A stretch of DNA of 64,000 nucleotides. It comes from Opisthorchis felineus (lineage: Eukaryota > Platyhelminthes > Trematoda > Opisthorchiida > Opisthorchiidae). How positions within the stretch are numbered: position 1 is the stretch's first letter; every line of letters starts with the position of its first letter. Positions 35,530 to 47,400 of this stretch are shown in pieces. Below the pieces are notes generated by a model that saw nothing but the letters and a program-made list of their open reading frames with translations, searched no databases and was not told where the DNA came from. The stretch spans positions 1 to 64,000 of the forward strand of contig SJOL01001891.1 in NCBI GenBank assembly GCA_004794785.1. Reading direction: 5' to 3'. Both the position numbers and the translations under genes were made by a program.

Positions 35530-35570
35530 GGGCAACGTTTCGCCTGTGACATAGAAGCTTTGTCAGGCCA
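35530..35570 (-). ncRNA. Degenerate hammerhead at the Penelope-like element end
   Basis: Minus strand: CTGACAA, then a long stem II-like region (GCTTCTATGTCACAGGC), GAAAC intact, then GTTGC-CCA-GCAAC, a good stem III hairpin. CTGATGA has become CTGACAA. Stem II and III differ from the array ribozymes, so this is a second ribozyme type and belongs to the element itself. Confidence 0.6.
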
Positions 35571-36425
35571 AGTGAGTAAGTAACCAGGTTGATCGGGTTT
35601 TAAGGCAGTCAGGGAACCAATCCGTGAGATTTCCTATGACTTGCCGACTTGATCAGTGCTGGATGTCGGTCTGAAGTCCCTGTTTGTTGGTTGGTGGGGA
35701 TGACTAACATTTACGATAGGTTGGCTATGGGGGGTTGTCTTTATGTTGAAACCGGATTTTGCGGCCTTGCTTTTCCGGTCTAGAACACCTGGATTGAATA
35801 TTCCTCTTAGGGGTCGTCCACAGCTTTTGTTCGTCTGGGTGCCGGAACAGTTGGATTGGGGTTGGGGTAGGTGGTTAAGTAGATCTTAGTCTGCTTGAAT
35901 TTTCAACTTTTAGACCCAGACCATTTTACTGATAATTGCAAACCGCTTCGTGTCATCTCAGCTGATCTAAAACCGCTATCTTATGCTTGCCAACTTCACA
36001 CCCTCTATTCACGCTGGGATGCTTATCGATTTCCACCGCCTCGGCCATCAGTCACTATGGTATGAATCTTAGTCCCCGTCTCAGAATGTCCACATTTTCC
36101 AGCGTTCAGTACATCGCCTGCCATTACCGAATCTTTGACTATCGCCTGATATTCATCTACATTTCTCGGTGGTCCGTTAATTCATTGCTTATGCTCACCA
36201 ATTCTGGTATGCAATTCCCTGGCTGCCTGACCTATGTAAACCTGCGTACAGTCGTTAAATTTTATTCTGTATTATACACAGTTCCTAGTCCTATCAACCG
36301 GAAGGCGATCCCTCAACTGCACCAACACCGAGCGCAAAGTCATTCCCTTCTGGAATGCTACTCTAATGTTAGCCCAGCCATAAATCCACCGATTGTTTCC
36401 CAAACCTCTCCGAAACAATAACATT
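35531..36425 (-). mobile_element. Penelope-like element, 3' part with GIY-YIG endonuclease
   Basis: Minus-strand translation gives the RT-endonuclease linker (MTLRSVLVQLRDRLPVDRTR), then NDCTQVYIGQAARELHTRIG and EHKQ, the GIY-YIG motif in the Y-I-G form usual for Penelope-like elements, then PRNVDEYQAIVKDS. Stops are present (before YRIKFND and after EHKQ), so it is dead. Below about 35970 comes untranslated sequence ending in a hammerhead-like piece at 35530-35570. RT itself is not seen. Known Penelope-like elements carry hammerheads in their terminal repeats. Confidence 0.85.
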
Positions 36426-36429
36426 TAAC

Positions 36430-39305
36430 CTGTTTTCCGAGATTTGCAGTAAGATTGCATACGATCCATCGCCCTACAAGGAGGATTCGTCGTTACGTAC
36501 TGACGCTGTCTCCTCTTTTGGTGACGACACGTTTAAGATCTGATTGCCAAGCTCGGCGAGCAGCTCGACTTCATCCGATCAACAGCTACTGAAAGCACCC
36601 TATTTACGAACATTTCGACACACTACCGAGGATAACACAAGTTTAGTTTCAGGTAACTAGCGGAAATGCTGTGAAATAAAGCCAGCAATGTGGGCAGTCC
36701 TGAGAATCTCTCAAGGAACGCGGTCACACTATATCACTTCTGCAAGAACATCATGCCGACGATGCGTTACAACGTGCATAACCTGAAGGTATTTCCTCTT
36801 TTCAGTGTGGCAATGCTTGTCTAAGGTTTAGTTTGACCTGATTGTTTTTCATTCAGCCGCTAGTTTTATAGATAGAGCACACCGCTGCCCAACTGCCGAT
36901 TGCACATTGAGGAAAAAAACAGCAAAACTTATATTCCACAAAGTCTGCTTTTGGACGAAATGCTTCAGAATGGGATTTTCATTCATAAGTCTGCAAATCA
37001 AGGAAAAATTCAGCCGTTATTTATGTCAATAAATTTCCCAACGATTTTCATCTGCATTATGAGGTACAGCCAAAAAATTGTCGACTTGTTATCCATTTGG
37101 AAGATTTTCCATACAGAGACATCCCCTTACACTTAGAGATGGAGTAACTTCGCTGAAACGATAGAACAACTTGATACAGTTAAAACGACTCTAAATCAAA
37201 GAGGCAAAATCATGAACAAAAGAACAATGTTCATATCGGGGTTATTCCTTTTGCAGTACTAATGAAAGGATAGCTGCCACGGAATAAATGTAGTCTTTAT
37301 CTTGCACATTGTGGTTTATTTTCTGGAGCTGTTATTCTTCAGTCAGTGAAACTCACCCTTCCTCAGAGAAACCTAAGCAAGTCAGCTATTTGGACAGTTG
37401 CTACCATGACTCGCTATCCCGGAAAGTCATAACTGACAAACTGATAACCTCAAACACAAGACCAGCGTCTTTCACGTTCTGTATCTTTCGGTTACAAGCT
37501 GCATTACCTGTAAAATTCAGTATCCCTCGCCCATTGGGATGGTTGCCATTTCATGTGTTCCAGGCTTATGCCGCACACACTTGTTGCGCGCGACAGACAT
37601 GCGTGCACTGCCTTACATTTTGCCCCGGAGTCACAATTGATTTATCCCATTTTTCAATTCCACTACCGGTGCATTCTATGCAATCAATACGTTGTCCCGG
37701 TCACGTAATTTCTTCGGATGTGCAGCCTATGGAGTGTGCGCACAGGTAATGTAAATTGCAGACCATGTGCAAGGGAGCGGTCTGCTTGCGACCAGACTGC
37801 CTACGTGACCGGATTTTGGCATGAAAATATTGTCTGTTACTTTATTTGGATTCATTTGACATGAGAAACACCAAAGTCTGGCGCGTGTCAAAGGTTCACA
37901 TTAATACTGTTGGTACAAAGCATTAGTCATCATCGAAAATTCAATTACAATTCTGGATCAATTTACCGGGCCTTTGAATTATTCCGTCTGAGTTCTGGTT
38001 AAATTAGCAAGTGCCTCTCATACCAAGCTTTTTTCAAAACCCTTCGAAGCTCTTTCATTTGGTCTGTTTTTTTGGCTTGACAACCCCAGATGATATCATG
38101 TTTTTTGAGGTCCTTCTAAGAATTCAGTAAGTGTCATCAAAGGTTTTTAGCTATCGGTTTAACTATTAAAAAACAGATACAATAACACATCAACTTCATG
38201 GCTTCATATGCTGTGCTTTGTAGTGTTATCGTGTTTTGTCAACCCACAGGGTGTCTATTTTGTTCACTCCTTTTTGGAGTCAAAAAATCCCGTAGTTTGG
38301 GGGAACTGAGGAACACCTGTTTAGGTCCTTCAGCATGGAAGCCGGTGAAAGTCAATTATTCCAGCTTATTTTCACCGTCCATATGAATATTCTTAATTAA
38401 ACTTGAATAATTCACTCAACTGCGCTACTTCTTCTGGATTTCCAAAATGACGGGTACGGGTTAGATGTACCGGGGGCAAACGAAGTGAAAGCGTGGTGTT
38501 TTGGCTGTTTCGTCTAATAAAAACGAATCATGCTATTGTCTGCCCAATATGGCTTCTCTGATCAGTTTGAACTTATAATGAATACCGATGATACAGATAG
38601 ATGAGAACCTCACCAACGTTAAAAAGGTATCTTGGAAACTTACGCTGCGGTTGGGAACCTCCACTGCTGCGTTCCAACTAGGGTCACACAATACTTGGTT
38701 GTCCAAAACCCAATTCAATTAGCAGTTCCCTAAACTAAAAGACATGTTTGAGTCGATAAACGTTTCTGCACCTAACTGTGTTTACTGCAAACACAGTCTA
38801 AAGACAAACGAATAAGTTCTGGTACGTTTTGAACGGTCTTATGCCTGGTTGGAATAGATGTACTTTTTCAGTTAGCAGAATCTCTCTCAAAGCGTCATTT
38901 TGCTAAAGATCGCGTGACGACTTCCCCCAATCTACAAAACGTCTGCGGAATGATCATCCCGAAGATTCTGCAAAAATAATGAAGACAGATTTGAGGCGTT
39001 TCAATGTACCGTGTTGATGAACTGTTCCCGTGCATCAGAGACGGTTTCCACACTCTTTGCTTCACAACAATTACTGAAGCCATTCTCTGAGAGTTTTTTT
39101 AAGATGACACTAAACTTTTCAGGGTTAAAATGCCAGCAATCTCAGCCATTTCGAGACGGAAGCATTATTATCGCTGTCACAGCTACCGTGACGCAACGTC
39201 GTACTCGTCTGATTCGCTAGCCCCATTACCGTTTGTGGTAAAGTCACTTGTTCAGACTCCTAATCACCTACTGCTTTGTGCAATGAATAAGTAGAACATC
39301 ACAAG
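36430..39305. other. Intergenic stretch, nothing firmly recognised
   Basis: About 2.9 kb. It may contain more decayed Penelope-like element upstream sequence next to 36430, but I could not find RT motifs. An unassigned open frame of 146 codons at 37309-37749 (plus) has no recognisable domain. Confidence 0.5.
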
Positions 39306-39307
39306 CA

Positions 39308-39395
39308 CCACAAACGAGAGATTCAGCTGAGTTCCAGGTGAGTCTCTCACAAAACCAAATTTGTTTGTAAATGAGTGTATTTCGCTAATAAGTAG
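39308..39395 (+). repeat. Retrozyme-like repeat fragment
   Basis: It carries CGAGAGATTCAGCTGAGTTC, CAGGTGAGTCTCTC and AACCAAATTTGTTTGTAAAT, the conserved hairpin region of the array unit, with ribozyme sense on the plus strand. No ribozyme core remains. Confidence 0.75.
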
Positions 39396-40024
39396 AATAG
39401 TTTCGTAATTCTGAAATGTCGTTGATCGTGTTATTCCAGCAATATCGTGTTTGCACTGAAATCCTTCGTTCACTACCACAACAAAAGCCACCATTCTACC
39501 TTTTTCTTGCTCTGTGTCAACGTGCTCTTTTCTGATCCACAAACGAACGGACATAACGACCAGTTGAACTTGCATGTGGTGCAACTCGGTAGTAGATTTA
39601 TTCGGTTTGTCAACGAACCGGAAAGTCTGGGATGATTCGAACAAAATTTGAGCGGCCGGGAGCAATAATTACATGAGGGGATGTCGTGGTTGAACAGGTC
39701 CAACCACATACACAGTGGTATCTCATACCATCAGAAGCTTAGAAGTAGCACGCAACGTTCACAAAATCCCTATTATTAAGTTTTGATATTTCTTTACTGT
39801 TCAAGGTCTGCCCGTTCCTCTGTCTGTGTTTCGCCCTGCACCTTTATACGACGGTCTCTTTCATAAAAAAACCATGAAAAAAATTCACTGCAACAAATAA
39901 CCTATTGTGACCGAAGTGATGTTTTTGTGAAACAGAACTAGGTGTTGAAAATAAACCCTAGTTGTGACACATCCGGTTTGTAGCGTGCTTACGCGGAAAT
40001 TGTGCCTGCCTAATGGTGTGTTCA

Positions 40025-40490
40025 CTTTGGACGTAACACACTACCTATTAGGTTGCTGAAAACCCTTTGATAGCCTACGACTGGGCTTGCCCTTCTTGGG
40101 CAAGCGCAGTCCCCGAGTTCCCGTCAAACGTATGTTCTACTTGAATCCAAGTTGGACACATTTCCGCAAACGCTCTCATTCGCACACAAATTTGGTTTTG
40201 AAAGGAGAATTGGCTAAATCCAACTGAATTTTTAGTTTGTGGTGAGCCCCAAGAAGGATGAAACTGACCGTGGGCTGTCGAAGGGTTTTAGGTGACCTTA
40301 CGAGTAAGGTGTTACGTCTAAACTAACAACGTTTAAAGATATCTGGAATATCGTACCAAATGAAACATGAGGTGGCCTGGTGCAACATATTCAGCTAAAG
40401 CGGATCATCATAAAAGGGAGATCCACCTGGATTTAGTTGAGTCTCCTCTCAAAACCAAATTCGTGTGCAAATGAGAGTATTTTTCGAAGA
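40025..40490. repeat. Two retrozyme-like copies in inverted orientation
   Basis: 40025-40240 follows the array unit with ribozyme sense on minus, but the ribozyme has an internal deletion (TTGCCCTTCTTGGGCAAG). 40242-40490 follows it inverted: GTGAGCCCCAAGAAGGATGA, then AAC, then CCGTGGGCTGTCGAAGG, a decayed ribozyme with sense on plus. Outer segments near 40168-40220 and 40425-40480 form a long imperfect inverted repeat. The pair ends about 340 bp before the P4H alpha start. Confidence 0.78.
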
Positions 40491-40830
40491 GTGTTTACTT
40501 GTTTGGCTAAATACACTATTCGTAGGATTTCTGAAAGCTTAGTCAGCAGTGGAATCACACAGCCACTTTCGAGCTCGCAGTTCAAGCAGGTGAAACATAT
40601 TCCGTCAGAATGACCCTGTTTAATGCACCGAGGCTGGCATGTGGTGCGTTGGCGGACGAGTTCCGTCCGGCGGTTTACTGCTTTTGACACTGCCTGGCCG
40701 TGGTGTGCAGGACAACCAATCCCTGGCGACGCGTTGGGCTGCCAGGGCAGGCAAACGATCGATTTTGACATGAAAGCTATTCGACCTTCCTAGTACCTGT
40801 CTACCTCACGATCATTTACTTCCTGATATT

Positions 40831-41482
40831 ATGGAAACTACCCATTTGGTCGGATTTCCCTGGGATAACAAAACTACGTACTATCAGACCATGTTGGAAA
40901 AACGTATTCAAAATCTACTGCTCGGTGTTTTAATTTTCTGTCATATTTCAATATGCAACTCCGAATACTATAGTGCAACAACCGAACTCAACCGAGCCTA
41001 CGAAGTCGGGAAACAATTGGCCTCGGATTTAGATACATATCTTGAATTGGAAGAAGCGCGCTTAAGCCGTATCCGGCGTGTGGCGAAACGGTTGTCCACC
41101 CAAGGTCTCGATCCCCAGTTAGCCGCAACGCCTGAGGATTTCTTTGGGAATCCTGTACACGCATACTTGACAGTCAAACGTCTTGCAGTGAACTGGAAAG
41201 CAGATCTGTTAGCATTGCTTGATGGATATTCTGAACAGGAACAGAATCAAGAGACAGGATTTGAAAGCGTTTCAACCCAAGGTACGTCACTTGCGGCTGA
41301 CAGACAACAGTTGACAGAACTGCGTGCACGTGTGGAACAATCGGCAAACATGTTGCCGGGTCACAATGATGTCACCGGAGCTGCGGATGCCCTGCTGTTG
41401 CTGCAAAGTACGTATCGACTACGCGCAGAGGATATCGCAAACGGGAAGTTAACAGCAGACTTGACATGTCCGAAACTGACAG
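40831..41482 (+). CDS. P4HA: P4H alpha exon 1 (signal peptide and N-terminal domain)
   Basis: After a hydrophilic 20-residue lead, MLEKRIQNLLLGVLIFCHIS looks like an ER signal peptide. Then come ELNRAYEVGKQLASDLDTYL, the helical region with LSTQGLDPQ, and GNPVHAYLTVKRLAVNW, aligning with human P4HA1 GHPVNAFKLMKRLNTEW. It ends ADALLLLQSTYRL...CPKLT plus one base. The donor is ACAG|GTTCGT, phase 1. Confidence 0.95.
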
Positions 41483-44400
41483 GTTCGTCGCGTTGCGTTC
41501 TATTTCGTTTGCTGTATGTTTCGTCCATCCTAACAAATGAGTACAGATGAGAGTATTTGGTGGATTCCGTCCACTTTGGGTTCAAGCAGAACATCAGGTT
41601 GGTTGTAACAAGAACGCGGTAGCATTCCGGTCGAGGCATATGAGAAAATTGGTCGTAATCTGCACAATTTTTAGCCTATTTCACAATATTCACAGCGACG
41701 CCATCCGTTTTCGACACAACATACACCATTTCTCGACGCCGCTACTAAGGAGCCTCAGGTAATTGGTGCTTGCAAACAGAAGGAAAAACGCTGAAAAATG
41801 GGCTCTGTCTCATTACAAAGCATAGAGTCCAGCGCGTTGTAAATGTACTCGAAACTTACAACTACTTACAACTTACAACCACTGGTTTGATTCCCAAATC
41901 TTTCGCTTTTGCGAACATGGAATGAAAATAAGGGACATCCAGCACTGACTAAAAGGTCTAGATTGCCGCAATCATGGGGTGACTAGTTTTGTCAACCGTA
42001 ATGTCCATAGACTGGTCCACGTCGGTTAACTATAGTCACATGTTGTCGGTGTTTTTGCGGCATACTTCAATAGCAAATTCGTGTGAATAGAGACTTATGA
42101 GTTCATGTAGTTTAGTTAATAGAGCTACTCTCCCTTTTACATGATTCCTGTGTAGACTTGAGTTGATTTCACTTGAGTTTAGATGCGTTCTAGCTTCGTT
42201 AGGATATTGTCATGTTCTGGTACACTACATTTTACAGTTTAAACCGATTTTCTCAAGCTTGCATCCAATACACGATTCAGTTTTCTATACACCTTCTACC
42301 AGATGTCTGAATACGGCTGACATTACCTAGCTAGACCTTTGCAATGGAAAATCATGGTGAAAATAAAGAGCAACGGATTTACACATTTGTTATGGTTCCT
42401 TTAAATTTTCCGATATTGGCACTAGGGGAGAATTGACTAAAAGAATTGGGTAGGATGAAATGAGTCTGTTGTAGAAGTCCTTGAAAACGGTTGTCTACGG
42501 TACCCGGAACTCCAAATCGTAACATCTCACTCGATTGCGCTGTTCTGACCTTAAACTATCCAAAATAGGCATGTCTTCGGAAAAACCTCACTATTTGGTT
42601 CCTGAGTACTCATTCGGTTTGGTCAGAAACGGTCAGAGCAATCTATCGCGCCACAATCAACACTTTTCTTCAGTCGTTGCTCCGATAACTGGGCTCGGTA
42701 GACCTATCACTGCTTCCGTAAAAATCTATACCAGGACCGTGATTTAGGGCACCTTTCATTGTGCCTTGTGGATGAAGAGTATGCAAGCATTAGTAGATGT
42801 ATACTAAACTAATATACCTTGCTAGATCATTGCTTCTCAACAAGGGTGGTTTTCCACTCTAGGGGAAATTCAAAGGTTCAGATGGTCAAAGAGGGTCTCA
42901 GATTTTGAAGATTTTGATTGGTTGGATGCTGGACTTTAATCGGACGGGCTGAGGTTTGGGCTGTTTGATGACCCTTTTCATATTTCGTCTTCTGTTGTTC
43001 ACTAACCACCAGTTATCGATGGTAGTCTTGTGATCACGGTGTGTGTCCTGAACATCTGAACTCACCGTGCGTGTCTACATAGGCAACACAAATTAGCCGA
43101 ATGGTCAAATGGTAGGTGAGGATTCCCCGACCAAAATGCAGCCGACGGGCTTTAAAAACTAGCATATATTCTCACTTGATAAGAAATGAAGCTGTATTGT
43201 TGACATGTTCAGTTTTCGGTTTGTCATGCGGCGGAGGTTGATCTTGCCAGTTTTTTATTTTAGTTTGCACGTCAGATCGTCATCCATCGTTTTAGTGCTG
43301 GTTGTCAGCCGTTCGACCCAATTTGTGTGCGCTTAAACTGAAATCGGTGGAAACCCGCCTCACGTTTTCCATTTTTACGATCAGTCATACTGTGATTTTC
43401 ACCATACTACTTACTCAGCTTTCGTGGCATCAAAGTTAGGAGAAGTTGTTTCATATGGCCCTTCTCCCAAAATTGTGTGCTTGCTGGATAAAATGAAGCT
43501 ACCGGGCGAACTAATCACATTATCCAAGATTTGAACACGTTGAGACGTGGTAATTCAGGTTCGTCCAGCGTGAGTCAGTAGTACACCAGCAGCAAGCCGT
43601 CCACACATTTCCAATTTTCAGAGATCAACTTCCGGCACGACAAAGGCATGCACTGCTGATGAGGTCGGATAAGAGCAGAATTCATTCCCCCTTCGTATGA
43701 CTTAACCAAAATAATCTTCCCAGGACAGAAGAACTAGTTAAAATATCGTAACGTGAATACAAATTCTACAGATGCTGCATCCACCCATACGATGCCGAAT
43801 TCCATCGCATTATTTTAGTGACGCTGGTGGTGCCCTGATTGGTAGTGCCTTCATTAGTCTTGTTCAGATTGAAGAACTGAGAACTGGAATCCTACTTTGC
43901 TGGGTTGCACACCGGGAGCTCGTGTCAATATTTGCAAATGCTCATAGCTTACAACGAAAGCTTGTGGCAATGCCTACTATAGGTAGTGGTTACGTCAGTC
44001 AGTGTGCCCCGTTTTCTTTGTAACCATCACATCACAACAGAAAAAACGTGCAATAACTAAGATATCATTATCAATGCAGCTCTCCGAGCATTTTCGCAGG
44101 TAATGTAAGCTCCAATTACCAGTAGTTTGTAAACGACCGAATCTTTTTATTGAATTCTCACTATATTTCTTCAACAGCTGCCCAATGCGTACACCTTGGA
44201 CAACAAGCCTACAACGCGTATGACTTTTTTCGTGCAGAAGAGTGGTTCCGTGTTGCCTACAATCGTTTATGGGAGGAACTCCATCTAAGTGATACACATT
44301 TTGCGATGGGCGAAGACGGAAATCCCCGCAGACAACGATCGTCTTTGGCGGAGGAGAAGGAGGATTTCGACTTCTCGATTCCAGATGAGGCCCAACCAAC

Positions 44401-47400
44401 TTCTGTTCAGGTTCTTGAGCATTTAGCCTATGCACTGGGAAGGGTGAGTTGGAACTGTCATTAGGTTTACTCTGGATAGGTAGATTTCACTGGCCGAAGA
44501 TGTAAAAGCTACACAGGATTTGCTGTTTCCATCTTGGGAATAAAAATGTGATATATTATTTAAAACCCAATGCCGGAAATTATACCGAACCAGTAAAAAC
44601 TTGGCTATAATGACCTCATTTCTGATAGGTCAGAAAATTCAGTTATCTAGGCAAGTGGATTAAAATTTATTGAATGTGACTTAACGAATGAGAATCTTTT
44701 CGCCAAAATAGCATTTACCATATCTGAAAGCCTAAATAGGTGCTGCTTATGAGGAACCTTTCAAACCGGGTAACCCAAATCCCATGGGATAATTTTGACG
44801 GCCTGGGCTTTCCATCACTACGGTCTAATTCCAACGCAACAAAATTGAGGATAACACGCTTGGTCGCTGCCAGAATAACTCATTTTCTTCTTGATAGGAA
44901 ATAGCTACTTAGACGCGTCCTATGTCACTGATTTTGATTTACTCATAGACTCAAGTGGGAAACGGTCGATGTCATAAGCACTGCTGCATCCGCGGGTTCT
45001 CCTTGGCTGGTGTTGACTTGGCTTGATGGATAATCCAGGCTGGGGTGAGTGGACAGTTGGAGTGAAGGTTAGAGATAATGAGACTGAAATTTTGAATGAA
45101 GGGACACGTGCTAACTCGATGTTACTCGAATTAAGATCAACCAAGAATGCTTCCGCTATGTCATCTCGAGGTAGCTCAGTGATGAAGGTGCGGACGCGTT
45201 TTGACAAGAAGGCCCGCGCTTTGAACCCAACCTCAACATCTCGACTGCTCTTTTCAAGGCTTGGTCAACTTGGCGGTATCACAACCCTCATGCTTCCTTC
45301 GGGTGGCATGTCAGCTATGCTCCGAAAGGGTGTCATAGCTGAACGATTATTATTATTATTAGTTATCGGTCATGTTGGACTACATATTCACAACAAATTA
45401 TCCTGTCTTATTGTTCTTATTCAAGTTTACATAACTGGCACAAAATGACTCACTGATCATGGTCTAACTGATAGAGGGTGACAGCAAGTATACAGTCTCA
45501 CCAGAGTGCATTAGTCTGTTGTCGGTCACAGGTAAGCAGGACCATCGAATATCTAATATGTTCAATTTCACTCCAGACAGTGTCTAGTCCTGTTGCCTAC
45601 TGAATAGACAGCATCAGTACGGCTCTTATAATAGCCTCTTTCGAGCGCGCGGGTCCTTAAGGTTCATCAAATATCAGTGAGATCCAAACAACACACTGGG
45701 TGCAACTCAACTGGAACCTATCTTAGTGAAGATTTTGGGAAGTGTTCGAAACAGATGACATATTTTCTAATAGACCGCGCCACGGAAAACTTAATTCGGC
45801 GAACTGCAAATAATCACTTCCGCATTTCATCTAACAAATTTGTCATTCAAAACGAAAAAAAGGAAGCGTTTTGCTATGCAAGTTGATTATTTTAGGCGTT
45901 CCGACTTCTAAGCATGTTGGATCCATTAACCTATGGTTCGGACCCAGACATGCTGCGCCGGTTGCCTCACTGAATGCGAAAGGGCTTTCCACCACTTTCA
46001 GAAATATGATTGGGTGAATATTCAGCTGATGCGCATTCACGAATCCGGAAAGGAAATCACAGCCAGTCATACTGACTGGTCTACCGCTAGTGTGACTCAT
46101 TTACATATTGTGAAGTGCCACTCATGTTTGAACAGCGCAGCTGTGCCTCACGTGACTTGGTTTTGATATGATTCACCAGTGATGACCTCCCGGTATCCAT
46201 AACAATTTTATTCTTCATTCCGAATACCCAGGGTGATTATGTCCATGCTTTAGGTTTGAAGCAGGGTACGCGTTTTCTAAACCAGCGTTAATTGGGAGAA
46301 CAAACATTCTGATGGATGTATTTTCAGAGATAGTGATGAAAACTGCGGCATTTATCTTTTCTATTTTTTGCTAGATGTTGGCGAACTAGGCGGTGGCGGG
46401 AGTTGTGTAGTCCATGGATCGTCTAGTGGGATAGTCTTGTTTTGATACAAATGTCAAAAAAGTCCTTAAAAGATTCTTGTCAGTACGCTGAACGGTGCCA
46501 TTTGAGAGTAATTCTAAAATTCAGCTGATCTACCAACTGTTTTACAAAGCTGTTCTAATGGTAGAAACTCTCTAGAGAGCAATCGACGGTGTATAGCTCT
46601 TTGTGAATGGCAGCCAAACGGATGTTTGCCATACGCAATGCAACCGGCAGTTGTCAGTGAGAATTGTTTCTGATTTCCCGAATAAATTTTTACTTTTCCT
46701 CACATAACTTCGAGGCACTAGAGAGCCGTGGGTGCCGAACAGTCCCTGTTACTTCGCTGGGCCAAGAGACCTATGGTGGAGCGAAGTGCCATGTGGAATG
46801 TTTTCTGTTACAAATGCTAGCCTTTTCAGCCAGTTACTTCAATGTCAAAAGAAGTTCTGTCTACAAGTTCGTCATGGACTAAATTCATCATTCATCGAGT
46901 TCCATTGCGCTTTACTTATCTCTGTCCAACCCTAGCAAGGAAGATATGCCGAAGCTCTGAATGTGACCAGACTGATTCTCGAAGAAGGTAAGCACTCCTG
47001 TTCTTCTCGCTGTCATTCTTTTTATCACGAGATCGAGGCTGTTGAGTTGAGTTACACATTCCTCGTAGTTTCGAAACGCTTGCAAACTTCCAGCGACGGA
47101 CCTGTGACACTGACTGCCGCTAACAAAGAAGTGCGTTTTAGCTACGAACAAGTTGAGGCCATCATTTACTACGTTTTTTACCAAGCGTCTTAAAAACGCC
47201 GACTGCTATAAACAGGGGATGGGCCAGGATTCCATGGTAGTGCCGTAGTGGACGGTCATGTCAGAGTGTTTGCTTGGTTGAAATCACACTGCGACAGGTA
47301 GCGGAATCGAGTCCTGCCCATTATATGTGCCCACATTGTGGTTCATCAAGAGTCTAACTAGTGGTCATCAGTCAGCTGATTTTTCCCTAATTTTACGATC

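Larger units (their letters stand above)
34720..35530 (-). repeat. Tandem array of ~307-bp hammerhead (retrozyme-like) units
   Basis: About 2.6 head-to-tail units. The predicted ribozyme cleavage sites at 34935/34936 and 35242/35243 are 307 bp apart. Landmarks repeat in order: AAATTTGGTTTTGCGAGAGA, CCCAGCTGAATCTCTCG, GATATTCGAGATATCGCGAT, CTACTCATAAGGTTGCTG, then the ribozyme. A hairpin with GAGAGA/TCTCTC arms (35069-35101) is conserved. No open frame spans a unit. Size, tandem form and one ribozyme per unit are what is known of metazoan retrozymes, whose RNA circularises after self-cleavage. The same features also fit pseudo-LTRs of Penelope-like elements, and one such element lies directly adjacent in the same orientation. 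Confidence 0.85.
41483..44177. other. P4H alpha intron 1
   Basis: A 2695-nt intron. It has a short tandem run of CTTACAACT-like words near 41850-41882 and a hammerhead-like SINE piece near 43.65 kb. Nothing else is recognised. Confidence 0.7.

Noticed and set aside
34720..35530. A CRISPR array, because of regular repeats
   Set aside because: Units are ~307 bp with no short spacer pattern, in an intron-rich eukaryotic genome, and contain a ribozyme.
35987..36421. A 144-codon plus-strand open frame
   Set aside because: It is the antisense shadow of the Penelope-like GIY-YIG region, whose minus-strand motifs are unmistakable.
37309..37749. A 146-codon open frame ending near a possible donor
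   Set aside because: No family resemblance and no partner exon found; kept only as unassigned.
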